Source: a virus. From it: 64,000 nucleotides of DNA. The stretch covers positions 49,402 through 113,401 of IMG/VR virus record IMGVR_UViG_3300010373_000002, one strand, 5' to 3'. Every line of letters begins with the position of its first letter. Within the stretch, counting starts at the first letter, position 1. The position numbers were made by a program, and so were the translations under genes. Below the pieces are notes generated by a model, which did not search any database, was not told the DNA's origin, and was given only the letters and a program-made list of their open reading frames with translations. Positions 6,766 through 16,234 of this stretch are shown piece after piece.

Positions 6766-9498
6766 ATGAGCAACGCGATCGGCAATATGTCCGCCGGAGG
6801 CGGCGGCGGTTCGTCCACCGCTTTAAGTTCGGGGCAGAACGTCTACGACGTATCGAAATACGGCGCGCTTCCCGACCCCGGCCACAGCAATTCGCTCAAA
6901 GGGGCAATCGACACGATCAGCGGTCTCGTCGGGTCCGGCGACCCGGTGACGATTTATATACCATCGGGCACTTATACGATTTTCGACTCGATTTGGCTGC
7001 CGTCCAATCTCTGTTCCGTCGTCGGCCAAGACATGCAAACGACGGTGATCAACGGGTTCGGCTTGCCCGCGTTCATCGTCGGTTTCCCCAAAGAGTACGG
7101 CAACCAACCGATCACGGCGGGTCACTGGCCGGCGATGCCCACCGCGCCGGGAGTCACGAACGGCATGGATTCGGCGTGGGCCAACGGCATTATCGGCAAT
7201 CGCAAGGGATTCGCGATGTACGACCCGGCGACGGGTTTAACGAATCCCGATTTGCGGTACTTTTATTTTCAGAACACGCCGATCACCCAAGGTCTCACGA
7301 ACGACTATTGGACCGTTACGAATAAGTTCACTTTAGAACTTGCCGCCCTTCATCGCACCGCTTCGCCGACCGCGAGCGTGCCCGCGATCGGGCCGGGACT
7401 GCCGCCGCTCGGCTACGGCGTCTGCTTGGCGAATTTCACCAGTCCGAGCATGACTCGGCCTTGGTCCGTCTTGGCTCAAGGAATTCAAGGGAACGTCGTC
7501 TCCAGCGCCGCCAACTCGGTCACGATCACGAAAACCTCGTCGGTCTTGGGGATCAACGGCGGCAATATTCCGGTCGGCTCCTTGATCCAAGTGACGACGG
7601 GAACCGGCGCGGGCCAGATCAACCAAATTACCTCGATCACTCCCTCCGGCGGCAATTTGATTTTTGCCGTCCAAAACTCATGGAACGTCAACCCCGGAGC
7701 AGGCGCGACCGTGGTGGTTCTTTGCGGCTTCTCTATCTCGGTCAATATCGCCACGACGCCGCTTTGCGATGGACAAATCCCCGGATACGACCCCTCGCAA
7801 GACGGCACTCAAAGCGGAATCGGCTTGATGTTCCCGACCGGCATGGGTGCTCAACTCTCGGCATTGACGTCGGCGAATTCGATCTGGCGGTTCAAGTTCC
7901 AACTCGATCTCACCGCGTCTTCCTTGGCGAATCTCGCTCAAGGCTGGGTCTCCATCAATGGGTCGGCGTCGGGAAGTTTCGCGCAAATGACGGCGGTCAG
8001 CGGTCCCGCGCTGCCTTTGCCCAATCCGCATTTCGTCGAAGCGTCGTTCGGCTTCGTCAGCGTCGGCGCGCCGATCTTGCAACCGCAACTCCAAATCTTC
8101 CCCGGCTATTCGATGGTCCCGTTCGTCTCTTGGAACGGCGGCGTCACCCCCACGTTTACCGCAGACCAAAAGGCCGCTCTGCCGGGTTGGGACGTCACCT
8201 TGCTCGGTATGTCGCTGGTCGCGGGAAACTCCGGCGGCAACGTCTACACGACCGCCGCGACTCTGGCGCTCAACACGAGCGGACCTCGGCCGACCGGAAC
8301 GATCGGCGACAACTTCTCTTACGGCCCCTCCGGCGTGGCGAACATGCTGGCTTGGCTCCCTTTCTCCGACCCCGGCCTTACCGACTCGTTCGGCGGGCGA
8401 ATGGCGGCGATCACCCCGCTCGGCGGCTCGGGAACTCGGGGCATCGTCTTGCCGATGATCTATTTGGGCGACAACTCGACGCCGATCGGCAATCAGTGCA
8501 GCGTGTCCAATCTTACCGTCAGCGGCAGTTCCAACCCCTCGGTCGGCATGGCGTTCTGGGCCGGTCCTTGCTACGACATGCACTTCGATAACATCTATGT
8601 GAATTCGTTCCAGAACGGCATCTGCCAAGTCCCGTTCAACAACGGCTACATCTTGGACGTCAGCTTCCTCGGGACCAAGAGTTGCGCCGACGCGGGAATG
8701 TTTCTCTTCAATACATACGGTCGGATCAAGAATTACCACACGACCTCGCAACGTACCGGACTCCGCTGCGTCTCGGCGACCTTGGAGGTCGGCACATGGA
8801 TCAACGGCAACGTGGTGGCGGGCCTCCATACGGCGAGAGGCCATACCGGCGAGTATAGTTCCTCTTGCTTATTCATGGAATCGTTCATCAACGACAACGA
8901 GGCGCAGTTCGGCACGCCGGCCGCGTCGATCGCCATCATCGACTACGACAACGGGCCGACCAATTCGGTCACGGCCTTGCGACTGCCGAACCTCAATCTT
9001 TCGAGTCCGAGCGGCATCGCCCCTTATATCAAGCTCCGCAATATCGTCCCCGCCGGTTGCAGTACGCTCCGCTTGACCGGCCCGGCCTGTTCGCCTAAAG
9101 GCGCTCCACTGGTCCAGATGGTCGGCGGCAACACGGGATGGGACGGCGTTATCGAAGACGTCAACTTCAACACCGTCTCGCCCGACTTCGACTACACGCC
9201 CATTCTCGATTGCACCTTCGGACCCCGCACCAGCCGCATCCGGCTCGAAATTTACTTGGACGGCCTACCGATCGCCGGACCTTGGGCGGCGGGAGCGACC
9301 GTAATCAAGATTCGCGCGAGCGCCTTGCTCCCCGGTATGCCGACCTCTTTCGTCTGCGTCCAAGGGGGTCAATACGGCACGAACTCGCCGCCGGTCTGGG
9401 ACGCTCGCGACCCTTACTCGCCCGATGGAACCAACAACGCCATTTGGATGACGACCACAAGAACCAATTATGGTTCATGCACCATTACAGGTTTATAA
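6766..9498 (+). CDS. Large beta-helix tail spike (pectate-lyase superfamily type)
   Basis: 910 residues. The stretch 20-90 (VYDVSKYGALPDPG, then AIDTI and IYIPSGTYTIFDSIWLP) is the standard opening of pectate-lyase-superfamily tail spikes. The middle holds strand-rich inserts, and about 560-760 return to beta-helix turns (NGYILDVSFLG, GRIKNYHTTSQR). It probably recognises or cleaves surface glycans. The ribosome site is weak. The gap before it (6712-6765) carries a small CTCGC/GCGAG hairpin. Confidence 0.75.
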   Translation: MSNAIGNMSAGGGGGSSTALSSGQNVYDVSKYGALPDPGHSNSLKGAIDTISGLVGSGDPVTIYIPSGTYTIFDSIWLPSNLCSVVGQDMQTTVINGFGLPAFIVGFPKEYGNQPITAGHWPAMPTAPGVTNGMDSAWANGIIGNRKGFAMYDPATGLTNPDLRYFYFQNTPITQGLTNDYWTVTNKFTLELAALHRTASPTASVPAIGPGLPPLGYGVCLANFTSPSMTRPWSVLAQGIQGNVVSSAANSVTITKTSSVLGINGGNIPVGSLIQVTTGTGAGQINQITSITPSGGNLIFAVQNSWNVNPGAGATVVVLCGFSISVNIATTPLCDGQIPGYDPSQDGTQSGIGLMFPTGMGAQLSALTSANSIWRFKFQLDLTASSLANLAQGWVSINGSASGSFAQMTAVSGPALPLPNPHFVEASFGFVSVGAPILQPQLQIFPGYSMVPFVSWNGGVTPTFTADQKAALPGWDVTLLGMSLVAGNSGGNVYTTAATLALNTSGPRPTGTIGDNFSYGPSGVANMLAWLPFSDPGLTDSFGGRMAAITPLGGSGTRGIVLPMIYLGDNSTPIGNQCSVSNLTVSGSSNPSVGMAFWAGPCYDMHFDNIYVNSFQNGICQVPFNNGYILDVSFLGTKSCADAGMFLFNTYGRIKNYHTTSQRTGLRCVSATLEVGTWINGNVVAGLHTARGHTGEYSSSCLFMESFINDNEAQFGTPAASIAIIDYDNGPTNSVTALRLPNLNLSSPSGIAPYIKLRNIVPAGCSTLRLTGPACSPKGAPLVQMVGGNTGWDGVIEDVNFNTVSPDFDYTPILDCTFGPRTSRIRLEIYLDGLPIAGPWAAGATVIKIRASALLPGMPTSFVCVQGGQYGTNSPPVWDARDPYSPDGTNNAIWMTTTRTNYGSCTITGL

Positions 9499-9507
9499 GG
9501 ACACATC

Positions 9508-9927
9508 ATGGTTTCCACGGGCTTTCTCACCGATTTGATCGCCAACGATTTGCAGGCGTCGATCTTCCACGGCGCATCTTTTCCGGCGTTCCCGACGAAC
9601 CTCTATCTCGCCCTCTCGCGGGTGAACCCGAACCGGCAAAACGCGATTCCCGCTCCGTTTACCGAACTAACCGGCAGCAATTATTCGCGAACCTTGATCG
9701 CTTGCACTTCGGGAAATTGGACCTTAAACGCGACCGGCCAAGCGTACAACACGCTCCAAATCACGCTTCCCGTGCCGACCGCTCCTTGGCTGACCGTTTT
9801 CGGCTGGGGCCTCTACGACGCTCCGACCGGCGGCACTCTTTGGTGGTGCGGAAATCTGCCCGGATTAGTGTTCACGACGACTTCGGCCCCGATCATCGCC
9901 GCAGGCGCTCTCATCCTCCAAATCTAA
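9508..9927 (+). CDS. Small tail-fibre-associated structural protein
   Basis: 139 residues with the pattern seen in small phage tail proteins: an N-terminal helix, then NLYLALSRVNPN, GSNYSRTLI and SGNWTLN, a Gly/Trp-rich turn (FGWGLYDAPTGG) and a hydrophobic end. A TAAGGAC site precedes the ATG. It lies between a spike and a fibre gene and may be part of the adhesion device. Family recognition is moderate. Confidence 0.6.
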   Translation: MVSTGFLTDLIANDLQASIFHGASFPAFPTNLYLALSRVNPNRQNAIPAPFTELTGSNYSRTLIACTSGNWTLNATGQAYNTLQITLPVPTAPWLTVFGWGLYDAPTGGTLWWCGNLPGLVFTTTSAPIIAAGALILQI

Positions 9928-9940
9928 GAAAGAGGAAACG

Positions 9941-11815
9941 ATGCCGCTCAGCGTCATATTTTGCGATGCCGGAGTCGCCGGTTCCTACTCGGTTCGGATC
10001 AGGCAACTCTACGGCAGCCGTTTCTTTTTCGACTTCGGCGCACTCGCCTTTTCCGCCAGTCCCGGAACCCCGTCGCACGCCTTGACGGCGACCTCGGGAG
10101 CGATCGCGGGCGCGCTCGAATACTTCCTGGCCTTGACGCCGGTCAGCACTTGGATCGACGGCCAATACGCCGCCTATATAGATAACGGTTCCAACACGGT
10201 CGATATCGCCGGTTTCATTATGATCAACGGCGACTCGATTCCGTTAAGCCTCGCCCTGATTACCTCGTCGATCTTCGGAGCGACCGCCTCGTCGTTCAAT
10301 ACCGGCGGCACGATGGGAGCCAAGATCAACGCGGCAGGATCGGCCGGAGACCCATTGGCGAACCCGACCACGACCTACTCGGCCGGCGGCACGGTCGGCA
10401 ACCTGATCGTCACCAACCTCAACGAGTCGATCACGGCGGCGGCTTCCGCAGTCACTCTGGCGGCGGGACAAGTTCCGGCTCACTTCACCGCTTTGGCGAT
10501 CGACTTGGCATCGGGCGGCGTGACCGTCAAGACGAACAACGACAAGTCTAATTATGTCTTGGCGGCGGGACAAGTTCCCGGCAATTTCACGAGCCTTCAA
10601 ATCGACGCTTCCACGGGCGGCGTCACGGTCAAAACCAATAACGACAAGACCGGCTACGCCTTGTCGGCGGGCGAGCATAACCAGATCGCCGTCGATGTCT
10701 TGGACGCTCCCGCTTTGACCCACGACATCAACCTTACGATCGGCGCGAAGATCAATCTCTCCGGTTCCGCCGTCGATCCGCTCGCCAACGCGCCTTCGGT
10801 GTACGCCGCTCCCGGCACGGTCGGTCATCAATTAGTGACCAACCTGGATGAGATGATCAGCGCCGCCGCCGCCTCGGCCACTCTGGCGGCCGGTCAAGTG
10901 CCGGCCAACTTCACCGCCTTGGCAATCGACTCGGGAACCGGCGGCGTGACGGTTCATGCGAACTCGGACAAAACCGGCTACGCCTTGACCACTTCGGAGC
11001 ATACCGCCATCGCCGGGGACGTCTTGAACGCTCCGGCGGCGAGCTACGACACGAACTTGACGATCGGGGCCAAGATCAACCTTTCCGGTTCCGCCGTCGA
11101 TCCGCTCGCCAACGCCCTTTCGGTGTACGCGAATCCGGGAACGGTCGGCAACCTGATCGTGACCAACATCGACGAGAAGATCACTCATGCCGGAGACAGC
11201 GTGACTTTGGCTCCCGGTCAAGTTCCCGCCTTCTTCACCAGTCTCGCCATCAATCAACAGACCGGCGGCGTGAACGTCTTCGAGAACCTTGATAAATCCG
11301 GTTACGCCTTGACCTCGGCCGAACATCTCGCCGTTTCCTCGGACATCTTGAACGCGGTCGCTTCCACTTACGACGTCCCTTTTTCGATCGGAGCCAAGAT
11401 CAACGCTCTAGCGGTACTTGCCCCCGGCCAACTGCCGACCAACTTCTCGGCGATGGCGATCGACGCTTCCACGGGCGGCGTGACTGTTCACACGAACCAA
11501 GACAAGACCAACTACACCATTCTCGGCTCGTCGGGAACCGGCGGCATCTCGATCAATCACAACACGCCGACCACGGACAACCTTAGAGCGGTCAACACGG
11601 CCGGAGTCGGTATTCCCAACGTCCAAATCTTCGCCTTCCTGGCGAGCGATTACCAAGCCGGCAACATCGGCTCGGCGTTCCTGCAAGCGACGGCGGTCAC
11701 GGGACCGGACGGACGCTGGCTGAACACGATGATGCTCGCGCCGCAGACGTACACGTTCCTCTTCGGCGACCCCGGCGAATTCCAAACCGGCGCGAAAACC
11801 TTAACGATCACATAA
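9941..11815 (+). CDS. Repetitive tail fibre
   Basis: 624 residues. After a unique N-terminal domain (1-120) the protein repeats a unit of about 100 residues three to four times, marked by LAAGQVPANFTALAID, GGVTVHANSDKTGYAL, IGAKINLSGSAVDPLAN and a GTVGNLIVTN element. A final C-terminal domain (560-624) differs and resembles an Ig-like tip (GVGIPNVQIFAF, TYTFLFGDPGEF). Repeats of this kind form long trimeric shafts. AAAGAGGAAA precedes the ATG. Confidence 0.7.
   Translation: MPLSVIFCDAGVAGSYSVRIRQLYGSRFFFDFGALAFSASPGTPSHALTATSGAIAGALEYFLALTPVSTWIDGQYAAYIDNGSNTVDIAGFIMINGDSIPLSLALITSSIFGATASSFNTGGTMGAKINAAGSAGDPLANPTTTYSAGGTVGNLIVTNLNESITAAASAVTLAAGQVPAHFTALAIDLASGGVTVKTNNDKSNYVLAAGQVPGNFTSLQIDASTGGVTVKTNNDKTGYALSAGEHNQIAVDVLDAPALTHDINLTIGAKINLSGSAVDPLANAPSVYAAPGTVGHQLVTNLDEMISAAAASATLAAGQVPANFTALAIDSGTGGVTVHANSDKTGYALTTSEHTAIAGDVLNAPAASYDTNLTIGAKINLSGSAVDPLANALSVYANPGTVGNLIVTNIDEKITHAGDSVTLAPGQVPAFFTSLAINQQTGGVNVFENLDKSGYALTSAEHLAVSSDILNAVASTYDVPFSIGAKINALAVLAPGQLPTNFSAMAIDASTGGVTVHTNQDKTNYTILGSSGTGGISINHNTPTTDNLRAVNTAGVGIPNVQIFAFLASDYQAGNIGSAFLQATAVTGPDGRWLNTMMLAPQTYTFLFGDPGEFQTGAKTLTIT
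10760..11115 (+). repeat. Direct DNA repeats inside the fibre gene
   Basis: At least 32 bp are identical between 10760-10791 and 11084-11115 (begins TCCGGTTCCGCCGTCGATCC), 324 bp apart, a multiple of three, so repeat loss or gain would keep the frame. Shorter, diverged copies of the flanking unit lie elsewhere in 10300-11500. Confidence 0.8.
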
Positions 11816-11825
11816 GGAGTTTTAC

Positions 11826-12806
11826 ATGCCGGTCGTCTTAAATCCGATCACGGAAAACGACAATTCGCTGATCACCTTGAGCCAGTTGACGACGGCGATT
11901 CCCAACCTGTCGGCGGCCCAACTGGCGGATGCCCCTGCGGCCATCGTCGCCGCGTCGATCGCCATCAATCAGTGGACTAAAAATATCTTCGTTTTGACCG
12001 ATTACGACGAGATTTATAGTCCGTCCGTGACCGACGGACGACTGATCCTCAAACACTTTCCCGTCAACACGGTCTACCGGGTCTCCTCGGGGAAGACGCA
12101 AGCCGCCGCCGTCTTCAACTTCGCGACCACGCTCAACCAGCGAGCCTACATGGCGTTCTCCTACACCGGCGACGTCGCCTCGGGTCTCACGTATACCGGC
12201 CTCAACCTCACGCGAGTCTCCTCGGCGGTTTCGACGACGGTCAACCTCTTATTTTCAACTTACTTGACCATTCAATCTTTGGTCGATGCGATCAATGCCC
12301 TTGGAAGCGGCTGGGACGCCACGGTAACAACCGGCATGGGTCAGTGGCCCACCACCGAGCTAACCGGCGGCGAAGCGTCTCAGGGATGTATGGGAGGCAC
12401 TGGGGCGTGTCTGGCCGTGTTCGCTCAAGACATCGCCTACACGTCGCTTGATCAGCCGACCGGCGTCATCAACATCGTCTATCCCCAGTTCACCAACTTC
12501 CTTTATCAGAACTCGGGATCGCTGATCGAGTATTTCGACGGCGAGTTGCCAGGCCAAGGCGTCATCCCTTCGTTGTCTCCCAGGCAGGTTCGAGTCGCCT
12601 ACAACTCGGGATACGCGACGATTCCCGCCGACGTTCAAAGGGCGTGCATTTTAGCGGTGAACAACATCCTCAACTTCAGTCAACAAGATATCACGCTTCT
12701 GAAAGAGGATGTGCGAAATCATAAGATCGAGTTCAACACAAAAGGCATGATCCTCACGAAAACCGTTAAGCAAATCCTCTCGCCTTACAAAGACTGGAGG
12801 GTTTGA
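11826..12806 (+). CDS. Head-tail connector (HK97 gp6-like)
   Basis: 326 residues. The start (TLSQLTTAIPNLSAAQLADAPAAIVAASIAI split over two helices), DEIYSPSVTDGRLILKHFPV, and the C-terminal YATIPADVQRACILAV with closing ILSPYKDWRV match the gp6-like head-tail connector family, which forms the ring under the portal. It is longer than the usual 100-200 residues because of an insert at about 90-230. AAGGAG precedes the ATG; the stop overlaps the next start. Confidence 0.7.
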   Translation: MPVVLNPITENDNSLITLSQLTTAIPNLSAAQLADAPAAIVAASIAINQWTKNIFVLTDYDEIYSPSVTDGRLILKHFPVNTVYRVSSGKTQAAAVFNFATTLNQRAYMAFSYTGDVASGLTYTGLNLTRVSSAVSTTVNLLFSTYLTIQSLVDAINALGSGWDATVTTGMGQWPTTELTGGEASQGCMGGTGACLAVFAQDIAYTSLDQPTGVINIVYPQFTNFLYQNSGSLIEYFDGELPGQGVIPSLSPRQVRVAYNSGYATIPADVQRACILAVNNILNFSQQDITLLKEDVRNHKIEFNTKGMILTKTVKQILSPYKDWRV

Positions 12807-13153
12807 TGCGAGCCGTTTCCAACCGGATGACGCCGAACACGACGACGGTCTCTCCCTTCATCAACATCAACCAAGACGTCTCCGGCGGCAAAAACTACGA
12901 GTTCGGCGACGCGGGACCGCCGCTCAAGTGCTCGGTCCAACCGAAGTACGCGGTACGCATGGACGAGTTAGGCCGTGAAAACTTAGTCGTTTATTACGAC
13001 ATCATCTACCCGCTCGATCCGGGGATCAGGCCCCGCGACCAAATCAACTGGGTCGATAAGGGCAAGACTTTGTGGTGCGACGGCTCGATCGACGACTGCG
13101 GCATCGACAACGTGTGGCTGGTCACGGCGACGGAGCGGCCGATCTTGTCATAA
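12806..13153 (+). CDS. Putative head-tail joining protein
   Basis: 115 residues with mixed strands (LKCSVQPKYAVRMD, NLVVYYDIIYP). It overlaps the connector stop by one base (TGATG) and precedes a gp10-like gene, the position of the head-completion/stopper protein in HK97-type phages. The function is inferred mainly from position. Confidence 0.5.
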   Translation: MRAVSNRMTPNTTTVSPFININQDVSGGKNYEFGDAGPPLKCSVQPKYAVRMDELGRENLVVYYDIIYPLDPGIRPRDQINWVDKGKTLWCDGSIDDCGIDNVWLVTATERPILS

Positions 13154-13163
13154 GGAAACATAA

Positions 13164-13607
13164 GTGGCAACGAAATGGCAATGGTCCGGCGACTCGCTTG
13201 AGAAAAAGATCAAGGCGCGGATCGCCGCCAACATGGCGATCGCCGGGAAACTGGTCAAAGAGAACGCTCGGAGATTGGTTTCGACAAAAGGCTACCGCAT
13301 CGTCCGAGCCGTGATCAACGTCGGCGGCGTCAGAAAAACCCGATCCCATCGCCATCTCGGCGTCACGACCTCGCGTCCCGGCCAATCGCCGTTCAAGCAG
13401 ACCGGCGACCTCCAAAATGCGATCGAATACAAGGTCGATAAGGACCAATTGATTCTCAAAGTCGGCACGAACGTCGATGCCGACGTTTATGGATACGCCC
13501 GAGCCTTGGAAGACGGGACCGCGAAGATGTTGCCGCGTCCTTGGCTCAAGAAAGCCTTCCTCGAAAAAGAAACCGAAGTCGTCAAGATCATCACCAACCT
13601 CTCCTGA
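13164..13607 (+). CDS. HK97 gp10-like neck/tail protein
   Basis: 147 residues from GTG. N-terminal helices (SLEKKIKARIAANMAIAGK, KENARRLV) lead to SRPGQSPFKQTGDLQNAI, the typical 'PG..P...TG.L..S' segment of the HK97 gp10 family, then a short barrel (VGTNVDADVYGYARALEDG) and PRPWLKKAF, another family hallmark. It sits at the head-tail junction. Confidence 0.8.
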   Translation: MATKWQWSGDSLEKKIKARIAANMAIAGKLVKENARRLVSTKGYRIVRAVINVGGVRKTRSHRHLGVTTSRPGQSPFKQTGDLQNAIEYKVDKDQLILKVGTNVDADVYGYARALEDGTAKMLPRPWLKKAFLEKETEVVKIITNLS

Positions 13608-13650
13608 TTTCAAATCTCTATTAGTTCATTTTTCACAAGGAACGACCTTC

Positions 13651-14115
13651 ATGGCCGCCATCGACCTTTTCGTCAATTTGCCGTCCACCCCCCTGAGTGC
13701 CGGCGTTGCCAAAACCTCTTTGCAGATTACCGCGCCGACCAATCAGCGCTTGAAAGTCAAAGAATACGGCTTGTTCTTCGACGGGACCGTTTCGAACGCC
13801 TCTCCGGTCGAAATCAAGATCGCTCGCCAATCGAGTCCGGGCGTTTCTTTGGTGTCGGCGACCCCGGCCCCCAACGAGCAAGAGTTGACCGAATCGGTGC
13901 AATCGACCGCATTGACCGGCTCGCTCACCACTCAAACGGAACCGACCACCGGCTCCATTCTTGAGACGTTTACCTGTCCCGCGTTCCAAGGCCAGTACCA
14001 ATACGTCGCCACGCCGGGCCAAGAGATCATCGTCAAGGGCGGTCAGTCGCTCGGCTTCATCTGTAACTCGCCTTCCGCCATCAACGTGCGCGGCTTCGTG
14101 AAATACGAAGAGTGA
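13651..14115 (+). CDS. Virion structural protein, beta-rich
   Basis: 154 residues beginning MAAIDLFVNLPSTPLS, with AAGGAA before the ATG. The pattern (KVKEYGLFFDGT, SPVEIKIARQSS, a polar middle, then IIVKGGQSLGFI and INVRGFVKYEE) is that of small jelly-roll proteins found in many tailed phages with unknown place in the virion. It lies within the neck-tail cluster. Confidence 0.55.
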   Translation: MAAIDLFVNLPSTPLSAGVAKTSLQITAPTNQRLKVKEYGLFFDGTVSNASPVEIKIARQSSPGVSLVSATPAPNEQELTESVQSTALTGSLTTQTEPTTGSILETFTCPAFQGQYQYVATPGQEIIVKGGQSLGFICNSPSAINVRGFVKYEE

Positions 14116-14125
14116 TCCACATAGA

Positions 14126-14162
14126 CGACCCCGTTTTTCATAATCTTATCATAAAGGGGTCG
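14126..14162 (+). promoter_or_regulatory. Hairpin overlapping the next ribosome site
   Basis: CGACCCC (14126-14132) pairs with GGGGTCG (14156-14162) over a 23-nt AT-rich loop. The right arm contains the AAGGGG ribosome site of the gene starting at 14167, so the stem could limit its translation. There is no T tract, so it is not a terminator. Confidence 0.5.
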
Positions 14163-14166
14163 ATCT

Positions 14167-15192
14167 ATGCCCAATATCATTAAACGCCGTTCCGTTTTGA
14201 CGAACAATCCTAGCGACCCGAGCACGGCTCCGGTTCCCAGCGATCTATTGATCGTCAACAAGAGGCAGATTCCTCGCCGCAGGCCGACCGAGTTATTGGA
14301 AAGCCCCGGCGAGGATTTAACCTTGCTCCGGCGGATCGGCATAGAGTTTCCGCACGCCAGGGGAGCGGTCGCCAAAAAGGGAAACGTCTTCTTGGATCAT
14401 CCCTTTGTGGTGATCAAGCAAGATTTATTTGTCGAATTCAACATGGCTCGGGCGGCGTCTCGTTACGTCGCCAAAAAAGGTTCGGTCTTCATGGCCGATC
14501 CTTTGATTCAAGCGATTCCGCCGCCTCCCAACCCGCAGCTTGCCGTCTTCAACGCGGGATATAAAGCCGCTCGCTTGGCTCGATTTGATCAGGGTAAGGC
14601 GTTCGCCGAAAGTCCGGTATTGCAAGCGGTCGGTCCAGGCGACTTTCCGGTTTCCTCCGTCTTTCGAGCCGGATACGACGCCGGCAGATTCGCCCGATTC
14701 GATCGGGGCAAGGCGTCCTCGGCGAGTCCGCTCCTTAGGTTGATCCTGCCTCCCCTGGACCTCTTGGAAGCGACGATCTCCTACCTCCAAGGTCAAACCA
14801 GTCTCAACGCCTTATTCGGCCCTCCGCCGTGGATTTGGGACGTCGCGCCGATGGGGCAGCAATTCCCCTTCGTCCGCTTGGTCGATGTCAACGAATCGCC
14901 CTATTACTATGCTTCCTCCGGGACCGAAACCGGCAACGAAATCGACCGCAACCACTTCCAAATCTCCGTGTTCACCCTCGGCTCGAAACTGCAAGCGATT
15001 CAACTCGCCAACGCGATTCGTTCCGTACTCAACGACGCGCCGCTCAACTTCCAAACCGGCACGCTGCTCATGATCCGCTGCTCGTCGCGAGCGGTGGCGA
15101 CCTTAGACCCCGATCCAGGTCCGGGCGGCCAAAACGTCTGGCATTCCACGCTCATGTTCGTCGCCGACGTCCATCGGCAACTCCCGACTTAA
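14167..15192 (+). CDS. Tail completion protein (DUF3168-like) with repeated N-terminal extension
   Basis: 341 residues. About 205-341 (LLEATISYLQGQTSLNALFG, FPFVRLVDVNES, RNHFQISVFTLG, AIQLANAIRSVLND) fits DUF3168/tail completion proteins, usually 120-140 residues. The first 200 residues are extra: four diverged units each with a basic aromatic segment and a 'KG..F...P' turn (KKGNVFLDHP, KKGSVFMADP, DQGKAFAESP, DRGKASSASP). The extension may bind DNA or neighbouring tail parts. Translation may be limited by the hairpin at 14126-14162. Confidence 0.65.
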   Translation: MPNIIKRRSVLTNNPSDPSTAPVPSDLLIVNKRQIPRRRPTELLESPGEDLTLLRRIGIEFPHARGAVAKKGNVFLDHPFVVIKQDLFVEFNMARAASRYVAKKGSVFMADPLIQAIPPPPNPQLAVFNAGYKAARLARFDQGKAFAESPVLQAVGPGDFPVSSVFRAGYDAGRFARFDRGKASSASPLLRLILPPLDLLEATISYLQGQTSLNALFGPPPWIWDVAPMGQQFPFVRLVDVNESPYYYASSGTETGNEIDRNHFQISVFTLGSKLQAIQLANAIRSVLNDAPLNFQTGTLLMIRCSSRAVATLDPDPGPGGQNVWHSTLMFVADVHRQLPT

Positions 15193-15220
15193 TCATCATT
15201 TCTATCAAAAGAGGCTCATT

Positions 15221-15736
15221 ATGGGTGCTGTCGTCAGCGGCTCGTGCGCGTCCAATGCGCAAGCGACGCAAATTCCCGCCAATCCCAACCTGCCCGCGTA
15301 TGCCATCTCGCCGATCGTCTACACGTCATCATTCGGCAACGGCACGCTCGCCGACCAGATCGACTTCGTGTTCTACACGACGCTCTCTCTGGTCGCTTCG
15401 ACGCCGCAGACGATCACCGTCAACAGTCCCGGCAGCGACATCCTGGGAAACACCGTCACCTTTACGAAGATTCGCCGCCTGAGGATTCGCAACAACGCGA
15501 ACGCGGACGGCAAGATCGTCACCATCTCGCCGGGAGCCTCGAACCCGTGGCTGGCGATCATGGGCACTTCCACTTCGACCGTGATCATCCAGCCGAGCAC
15601 GGCCAACAACTCGGGATGGGTCGAGTTCGTCTCGCCGAACACGTCCGGCTACGCGACCAGCGGAACCAGCACCAGCCTCAAGCTCGATCCCGGCACGAAC
15701 ACGATGACCGTGGACATCGAAATTTGGGGTATCTAA
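15221..15736 (+). CDS. Virion structural protein, jelly-roll type
   Basis: 171 residues of alternating strands (DQIDFVFYTTLSL, TFTKIRRLRIRNNANADG, IVTISPGASNPWLAI, NTMTVDIEIWG), the pattern of widespread phage structural proteins whose role is unclear. It stands just before the tail tube candidate. No membrane or catalytic features. Confidence 0.55.
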   Translation: MGAVVSGSCASNAQATQIPANPNLPAYAISPIVYTSSFGNGTLADQIDFVFYTTLSLVASTPQTITVNSPGSDILGNTVTFTKIRRLRIRNNANADGKIVTISPGASNPWLAIMGTSTSTVIIQPSTANNSGWVEFVSPNTSGYATSGTSTSLKLDPGTNTMTVDIEIWGI

Positions 15737-15761
15737 TTTTCATATCTAGGAGATTTTCTCG

Positions 15762-16175
15762 ATGACTCCCCAGAATGCTCGCGCCGCGTTCGTCACGTTC
15801 GGCGGGGTTTCCTTGCCCATCACCAAATGGGACGTTGACTCGCAAAGAGTGTTGACGGACACGACCAGTTCGGTCAATTACGATCCCACTTCCGACCTTG
15901 TTTGGTCCGCCCAATTGCCGGCGGCGGTCCACATGGCGGGCACGGTCGAAGTGATTTTGGATATCGCCACTTACGTCAGCCGATTTTCCGCCGACGTCTT
16001 CACTTCGGCCGGTGCGGTCGCCATGATTTTCGGCATCGACGCGACCCACACTTATTGTCACGGCAATTTCGACATTTCCGACTTCAAAAGCGGGGCGACG
16101 GTCGGCCCTCAGCCGGACACGATTAAAGCGACGTTTTCGTTCAAGTCGAACGGCGTCGTCACCTTTGGTTCTTGA
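15762..16175 (+). CDS. Candidate major tail (tube) protein
   Basis: 137 residues, strand-rich (AAFVTFGGVSLPITKWDVD; TVEVILDIATYVSRF; DTIKATFSFKSNG). It lies between the neck genes and the tape measure, where the tube protein is normally coded, and is followed by a strong terminator, as expected for an abundant protein. TAGGAGA precedes the ATG. The assignment rests on position and composition. Confidence 0.5.
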   Translation: MTPQNARAAFVTFGGVSLPITKWDVDSQRVLTDTTSSVNYDPTSDLVWSAQLPAAVHMAGTVEVILDIATYVSRFSADVFTSAGAVAMIFGIDATHTYCHGNFDISDFKSGATVGPQPDTIKATFSFKSNGVVTFGS

Positions 16176-16180
16176 TCTTA

Positions 16181-16216
16181 TGCGGAGCGGTTCATATCGG
16201 GCCGCTCCGCATTCTA
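16181..16216 (+). terminator. Rho-independent terminator before the tape measure gene
   Basis: TGCGGAGCGG (16181-16190) pairs perfectly with CCGCTCCGCA (16202-16211) around an 11-nt loop, followed by TTCT. The weak T tract suggests partial read-through into the tape measure gene. Confidence 0.8.
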
Positions 16217-16234
16217 GTATCGCGAGGATAAGCT

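Noticed and set aside
7678-8844. 388-aa leftward open frame
   Set aside because: It lies fully inside the spike gene; Arg/Asp-rich text is what the opposite strand of this codon usage gives.
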